This document shows positions 59,940-64,000 of a DNA stretch of 64,000 bases, one piece after another. How positions within the stretch are numbered: the first letter of the stretch is position 1; each line of letters opens with the position of its first letter. The translations under genes and the position numbers were made by a program. The notes beneath the pieces are model-generated. The model searched no databases. It was not told the origin of the DNA and saw nothing but the letters and a program-made list of their open reading frames with translations. Source of the DNA: Paraburkholderia panacisoli (lineage in GTDB: Bacteria > Pseudomonadota > Gammaproteobacteria > Burkholderiales > Burkholderiaceae); NCBI RefSeq assembly GCF_008369935.1, contig NZ_VTUZ01000004.1, positions 124,001 through 188,000 of the forward strand, in the 5' to 3' direction.

Positions 59940-60956
59940 TCAGCCGTTGCGGAAAATAAAGCTGTAACCATTCAACGCCGGAACGCCGCCCAAATGCGCG
60001 TACAACACGCGCGATCCCGCGGGGAATTCCCCATTACGCACCATGTCGATCATCCCGTGCATCGACTTGCCCTCATAGACCGGATCGGTCAACACGCCTT
60101 CGAGCCGCGCGCACAAGCGGATCGCCTCCAGCGTGCCGGGGTTCGGCAGACCGTATTCCGGACCGCCGAATCGCTCGTCGAGCACCACGTCTTTCGCGGT
60201 GATATCGCGACCGAGGTCAACCTGCTGCGCGGTCTGCTTGGCGATCCGCGTGATCTGCTCGCGCGTCTGCGCGGGTTTCGCCGACGCATCGATGCCGATC
60301 ACGCGCTCGGCGCGGCCATCGGCGGCAAACCCGACCACCATGCCGGCCTGCGTGCTGCCGGTCACCGAGCACACGACGATATAGTCGAACTTGAAGCCGA
60401 GCTCGGCTTCCTGCTGACGCACTTCTTCCGCGAAGCCGACGAAGCCGAGTCCGCCCAGCGGATGATCGGAGCAGCCGGCCGGAATTGCGTAGGGCTTGCC
60501 GCCCGCGTCGCGCACGCTTTGCAGCGCATCTTCCCAGCTCTTGCGAAAGCCGATGTCGAAGCCGTCTTCGACCAGCCGCACATCCGCGCCCAGAATCCGC
60601 GACATCTGGATGTTGCCGACGCGGTCGTACACGGCATCCGAATAGTTGACCCAGTTCTCCTGCACGAGCACGCACTTCATGCCCAGATGCGCGGCGACCG
60701 CCGCCACCTGGCGGGTCTGGTTCGACTGGATTCCGCCGATCGACACCAGCGTGTCGCAGCCCTGCGCCAGCGCTTCCGGGATCAGATATTCGAGCTTGCG
60801 GGTCTTGTTGCCGCCGAACGCAAACCCGCTATTGCAATCCTCGCGTTTCGCGTACAGATGCACCTTGCCGCCGAGGTGATCGCTCAGGCGTTTGAGCGGC
60901 TGGATCGGCGTCGGTCCAAAGGTGAGCGGGTAGCGAGGGAATCGTTGCAGGTTCAT
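59940..60956 (-). CDS. acdS: 1-aminocyclopropane-1-carboxylate (ACC) deaminase
   Basis: A 338-residue PLP enzyme that splits the plant ethylene precursor ACC into 2-oxobutanoate and ammonia. The PLP lysine is Lys51 in [42 protein letters not shown] and the C-terminal [12 protein letters not shown] match AcdS rather than D-cysteine desulfhydrase. The start ATG at 60956 gives the standard N-terminus [14 protein letters not shown]. Divergent from the acdR-type regulator. This gene is a hallmark of plant-growth-promoting Burkholderiaceae. Confidence 0.95.
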   Translation of the reverse strand: MNLQRFPRYPLTFGPTPIQPLKRLSDHLGGKVHLYAKREDCNSGFAFGGNKTRKLEYLIPEALAQGCDTLVSIGGIQSNQTRQVAAVAAHLGMKCVLVQENWVNYSDAVYDRVGNIQMSRILGADVRLVEDGFDIGFRKSWEDALQSVRDAGGKPYAIPAGCSDHPLGGLGFVGFAEEVRQQEAELGFKFDYIVVCSVTGSTQAGMVVGFAADGRAERVIGIDASAKPAQTREQITRIAKQTAQQVDLGRDITAKDVVLDERFGGPEYGLPNPGTLEAIRLCARLEGVLTDPVYEGKSMHGMIDMVRNGEFPAGSRVLYAHLGGVPALNGYSFIFRNG

Positions 60957-61069
60957 GGCAGCTCCGTGGTGAGTAGATGTGCGACGCGACGGGAACAGTG
61001 GGCCGTCGCGTTGAATCCATGTTAGGTAAAACCGGCCGAAATGAGCTTGCGAAAAAATTCCGTTCGGCA

Positions 61070-61084
61070 TAGTTTTAGAAACTA
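61070..61084. promoter_or_regulatory. Palindrome in the acdS/acdR intergenic region
   Basis: TAGTTTTAGAAACTA, perfect 6-bp arms with a 3-base centre, halfway between the divergent acdS and acdR genes. It fits the AT-rich dyad expected for an Lrp-type regulator. Confidence 0.55.
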
Positions 61085-61124
61085 GCGAGACTCAATTGCT
61101 TAATAAAAGGACATCCCGGCTGCA

Positions 61125-61652
61125 ATGAACGCAATAAAAATTCGCACGGCGCCGAAAGCGTCCAAGGCTTCGCCCGCTCAACCCGAACCGCTGCAGGCGC
61201 TCGATCGCATCGATCGCGCGATCCTGCGGCAGTTGCAAACCGACGCGTCGATCTCGAACGTCGCGCTAGCGGCTAAGGTGAAGCTGAGCGCGCCCGCCTG
61301 CTTGCGGCGCGTCGAACGCCTGAAGGAGTCGGGGCTGATTCGCGCAGTGGTCGCGCTGATCGACCCGAAGGCCGCCGGCGCAGGGATGCTGGTGATCATC
61401 GGCGTGGTGCTGGACCGCTCCACGCCGGAGTCGTTCGCCGAGTTCGAGAAAGCCGCGCAGAACGTCGCCGGGTGCATGGAGTGCCACGTCGTCACCGGCG
61501 AATTCGACTATTTCATGACGATCCGCACGCGCGACAGCGACAGTTTCAACCGCCTGCACGCCGAGCAGTTGCTGTATCTGCCCGGGGTCCGGCAAATCCG
61601 CTCGTTCATGGTGCTCAAGGAAATTCTCTCGACCACGAAATTTCCGCTTTGA
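61125..61652 (+). CDS. acdR: Lrp/AsnC-family regulator (AcdR)
   Basis: A 175-residue Lrp-type regulator. The HTH (LDRIDRAILRQLQTDASISNVALAAKVKLSAPACLRRVERLKE in pieces; SNVALAAKVKLSAPACLRRV is the recognition part) is followed by the RAM ligand domain (AGMLVIIGVVLDRS, VTGEFDYFMTIRTRD). A 25-residue Lys/Ala/Pro leader precedes the HTH. In Pseudomonas and Burkholderia the divergently encoded AcdR controls acdS. Start ATG at 61125 with AAAAGGA upstream. Confidence 0.92.
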   Translation: MNAIKIRTAPKASKASPAQPEPLQALDRIDRAILRQLQTDASISNVALAAKVKLSAPACLRRVERLKESGLIRAVVALIDPKAAGAGMLVIIGVVLDRSTPESFAEFEKAAQNVAGCMECHVVTGEFDYFMTIRTRDSDSFNRLHAEQLLYLPGVRQIRSFMVLKEILSTTKFPL

Positions 61653-61786
61653 CGCGCGCCGTCGCACAAAAAGACGCGCATGCTGTCATAAAACGCGCTC
61701 CCGAACGACCCATCTGAGGATCACTCGCGGACGGCGCGCGCTGCGTCGGAACGGGTGAACGGTACGGACTTTCCGGAGCGATCATC

Positions 61787-62296
61787 ATGGCTTGCAACAG
61801 ACGGGTATTTCTCAGGTTGATCGGCGCGGCGTCGCTGGCCGGCGGCGCGTGGGCGGGCCGCGCGGCGCAGGCGGCGGACCAGGGCGCGGCGGCGTACGAG
61901 GTCTCGCACAGCGACGCCGAGTGGCACAAGCTGCTGACCGACGCGCAGTACCACGTGCTGCGCGAGGCGGGCACCGAACGCCCGTTCAGCAGCGCGTTGA
62001 ACGACGAACATCGCGCCGGCACGTTCGCGTGCGCGGGCTGCAAACTGCCGCTGTTCTCATCGAAGACCAAGTTCGACAGCGGCACCGGCTGGCCGAGCTT
62101 CTGGCAGCCGCTGGATCATGCGGTCATCACGCACACCGACCGGTCGTTCGGCATGACGCGCGACGAGGTGCTATGCCGCCGCTGCGGCGGCCACCTCGGC
62201 CACGTGTTCGACGACGGCCCCAAACCGACCGGCCTGCGCTACTGCATGAACGGTCTTGCGTTGACATTCACGCCCGCCACGGGCGGCGTGAGCTGA
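61787..62296 (+). CDS. msrB: Exported peptide-methionine (R)-S-oxide reductase (MsrB)
   Basis: A 169-residue MsrB with a Tat-like signal (NRRVFLRLIGAASLAGG, cleavage near AAQAA), so it should act in the periplasm. Zinc cysteines are in CAGC and CRRC, the catalytic Cys in RYCMNGLALTF, and the core reads GTGWPSFWQPL. It is followed 18 bases later by msrA, forming a unit that repairs both methionine sulfoxide epimers. Confidence 0.93.
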   Translation: MACNRRVFLRLIGAASLAGGAWAGRAAQAADQGAAAYEVSHSDAEWHKLLTDAQYHVLREAGTERPFSSALNDEHRAGTFACAGCKLPLFSSKTKFDSGTGWPSFWQPLDHAVITHTDRSFGMTRDEVLCRRCGGHLGHVFDDGPKPTGLRYCMNGLALTFTPATGGVS

Positions 62297-62314
62297 TCGA
62301 ATCGGGACGACATC

Positions 62315-63058
62315 ATGGACATTCAGGATCGCATTGCCCGCAAGCGGGGCCGCTCGCGCGCGGTGGCTTTTTGGGTCTCGCTCGGCATCGCTGCGCTGGC
62401 GCTGCTGTTCGCACAGCACGTGGCATTCGCGGCCGAGGCCGCGGTGGTGATCGCGCCGCCCGCGCTCGACGAGCCGATCTCCGCGAGCACGGCCCACGAA
62501 GAAACCGCGGTGTTCGCGGGCGGCTGCTTCTGGGGTGTGCAGGGCGTGTTCCAGCACGTGCGCGGCGTGACGAAGGCGGTCTCCGGCTACTCGGGCGGCA
62601 CGCGCGAGACCGCTGACTACGAGATCGTCAGCGGCGGCGAGACGGGCCACGCGGAATCCGTGCAGGTCACCTTCGACCCGAGCAAGGTGACGTACGGCCA
62701 GTTGTTGCAGGTGTATTTCTCCGTGATCCACGATCCGACCCAGTTGAATCGTCAGGGGCCGGACAGCGGCACGCAGTACCGCTCGGCGGTGTTTCCGCTG
62801 AACGACACGCAGCGGCGCGTCGCGCAGAGCTATATCGCCCAGCTCGAGAAAGCCCATGCGTTTGCCGCGCCGATCGTCACCCACGTGGAGCCGTTCAAGG
62901 GCTTTTATCCGGCCGAGGCCTATCACCAGAACTACCTGACGCTGCATCCGAACTCCGCCTATATCGCGTTCAACGACATGCCGAAGGTCGCCAATCTGAA
63001 GCGTCTGTTCCCCAGTCTGTATCGCGACAAACCGGTTCTGGTCGAAGCGTCGCAATAG
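62315..63058 (+). CDS. msrA: Exported peptide-methionine (S)-S-oxide reductase (MsrA)
   Basis: A 247-residue MsrA with an N-terminal hydrophobic segment (AVAFWVSLGIAALALLFAQHVAFA) that is a signal peptide or anchor, placing it in the periplasm. The catalytic Cys71 is in AGGCFWG; GYSGGTRETADYEIVSGGETGHAESVQV and DPTQLNRQGPDSGTQYRS (read in parts) complete the active site, and the EAYHQNYL segment follows. Encoded just after msrB and presumably co-transcribed. Confidence 0.94.
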   Translation: MDIQDRIARKRGRSRAVAFWVSLGIAALALLFAQHVAFAAEAAVVIAPPALDEPISASTAHEETAVFAGGCFWGVQGVFQHVRGVTKAVSGYSGGTRETADYEIVSGGETGHAESVQVTFDPSKVTYGQLLQVYFSVIHDPTQLNRQGPDSGTQYRSAVFPLNDTQRRVAQSYIAQLEKAHAFAAPIVTHVEPFKGFYPAEAYHQNYLTLHPNSAYIAFNDMPKVANLKRLFPSLYRDKPVLVEASQ

Positions 63059-63486
63059 CACGAGCGGCGTTCGCCGCAAGTTCTTCCCGACGTGGCGGCA
63101 GGCGCTGCCGCCACGTTCCGCTCCCCGCCGCGCCGCGCCCGCCGAGGCCGTGACGCCGGCTTTGCCCGCGCGCCGACTGCTCACCTCCGCGATCGTCCGG
63201 CCTCGCGTCCGGCCATTCGAACTCGTGCTCCACGGGCGTGGCGCATATTTTGCGCACCTGTTTCCGACGGCTGATCGTCCGCATGGATCTGTTCATACAG
63301 AAGCCCCGCCCAGTGGCGCGGCGGTTGGAGTAGATGGTGCGGCTTCGCCGTGCAGAGCTTGTCGTTCTCTGAAAAAATTACATGCCGTAAGTCACAGCGC
63401 GGCGGTAGCCCGGGCCTTTCTTATCCGTCGGGCAACCTCGAACAAGAATTGAACCCCTTCGCGATACGCGAGATCGGAGGCTTCTG
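63059..63486. other. Intergenic region before the MipA/OmpV gene
   Basis: About 430 bases between msrA and the mipA-like gene, both plus strand. Short open frames in it are not recognisable. No T-run terminator was found. The right end holds the GGAGG ribosome site of the next gene. Confidence 0.4.
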
Positions 63487-64000
63487 GTGTTGAACAGCCG
63501 TAGAAAGAAGCGGGGCCGCGCGCTCCGCAATAAACAAACAGGCATTGCGGCAACGTCTCTGGTCGCCGTGACCCTCGGCGGCATTGCCTTTCTTCCGGGT
63601 TCGGCGTCGGCTCAGACGCCTTCGCCGTTGGGCGAATGGCAGTATTCGGTGGGCGTTCCGCTGCAGAAGATGTGGCAGCCGAACATTCCGGACTGGCAGG
63701 TGCGGATTGGCGTGGCGACCTCGTTCCAGCCGCGCTTCGAGGGCTCGGACCGCTATCACGTGGTGGCCGGCCCGAGCATCGACGTGCGCTACAAGGACCT
63801 GTTCTTCCTGTCGAGCGGCGAAGGCTTCGGCGTCAACTTCGCGCAGGGCGCGAACTGGCGCGTGAGTCTCGCCGCCGTCTACGACCTGGGACGTCGCGGG
63901 CAAGACGATCCGCAGGAACTGAACGGGCTCGGCAATATCAACGTGGCGCCCGGGCTCAAGCTCGCGGGCGAATATGTCGTGTCGAAGGACTTCCCGCTCG
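63487..64000 (+). CDS. MipA/OmpV-family outer-membrane protein (5' part)
   Basis: First 171 residues of a probable outer-membrane beta-barrel; the 3' end is outside the window. It has a long signal peptide (about 40 residues, ending ASA-Q), then EWQYSVGVPLQKMW, RIGVATSFQPRFEGSDRYHV, PSIDVRYKDLFFLSSGEGFGVNF and NWRVSLAAVYDLGRRG, alternating barrel strands of the MipA/OmpV type. The GTG start at 63487 is chosen because GGAGG lies six bases upstream. It may act in the outer membrane in murein or antimicrobial responses; family function is unsettled. Confidence 0.8.
   Translation, partial: MLNSRRKKRGRALRNKQTGIAATSLVAVTLGGIAFLPGSASAQTPSPLGEWQYSVGVPLQKMWQPNIPDWQVRIGVATSFQPRFEGSDRYHVVAGPSIDVRYKDLFFLSSGEGFGVNFAQGANWRVSLAAVYDLGRRGQDDPQELNGLGNINVAPGLKLAGEYVVSKDFPL

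Overview
The window is high-GC chromosomal DNA whose gene content and protein sequences point to a plant- or soil-associated member of the Burkholderiaceae, most likely Paraburkholderia. The markers are an ACC deaminase with its own Lrp-type regulator (acdS/acdR), a stand-alone rpoN with no lptB/hpf neighbours (the usual context of a second sigma-54 gene in Burkholderia), a NifQ-type molybdenum protein, and several VpsR- and PrpR-type enhancer-binding proteins. No rRNA, tRNA, CRISPR array, insertion sequence or phage gene was recognised. Both ends of the window cut genes (an Lhr-type helicase on the left, a MipA/OmpV protein on the right).

Layout. 1-6.3 kb: Lhr helicase, aldo/keto reductase, AhpD-like gene divergent from an AraC regulator, FUSC protein, CPA-type antiporter. 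6.4-14.3 kb: a run of small stress-type genes (DUF3175, PRC-barrel, small exported proteins, topoisomerase IB, DJ-1/PfpI, DUF4142, DUF1488, glycine-zipper-like, PA2169-type, BON), with at least two clear terminators. 14.8-19.7 kb: rpoN, a PLP aminotransferase and an exported S10 serine carboxypeptidase. 19.9-23.7 kb: FadR-type regulator and lutABC (lactate oxidation) with a near-consensus promoter and overlapping operator. 23.7-27.8 kb: a FAN1-like VRR-NUC nuclease and a DinG/XPD-like helicase-nuclease as an overlapping pair directly behind a perfect LexA-type box. 28-36.4 kb: MscS channel, NIPSNAP protein, a VpsR-type sigma-54 activator, a 1.3-kb regulatory region with a candidate sigma-54 promoter, an orphan TadZ/CpaE-like ATPase and a decayed methyltransferase gene.

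36.5-44.8 kb: NadV-type phosphoribosyltransferase, then a molybdenum island: a fused permease-ATPase (ModB-ModC), a WtpA/ModA-like binding protein, a molybdopterin-domain protein, NifQ, a ModE-type DNA-binding protein and a DUF2325 protein. Two ModE-like operators lie between the two divergent transcription units. 44.9-51.3 kb: LysR and MFS exporter, NTF2-like protein, prolyl-4-hydroxylase-like dioxygenase, a CDF-transporter relic, GNAT and a second MFS exporter. 51.7-54.8 kb: a methylisocitrate-lyase-family enzyme divergent from a PrpR-type activator, with a sigma-54 promoter and a near-perfect upstream palindrome. 54.9-64 kb: ahpC/ahpF with an OxyR-like site, DoxX and pirin divergent from LysR, an octanucleotide tandem repeat, acdS/acdR, exported MsrB and MsrA, and the start of a mipA-like gene.

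Recurring themes are redox and electrophile defence (AhpCF, MsrAB, pirin/DoxX, DJ-1, AhpD-like), DNA repair under SOS control, sigma-54 circuits (rpoN plus two activators plus two candidate promoters), and molybdenum handling. Functions are assigned by reading sequence motifs and recalling families; no database search was possible.
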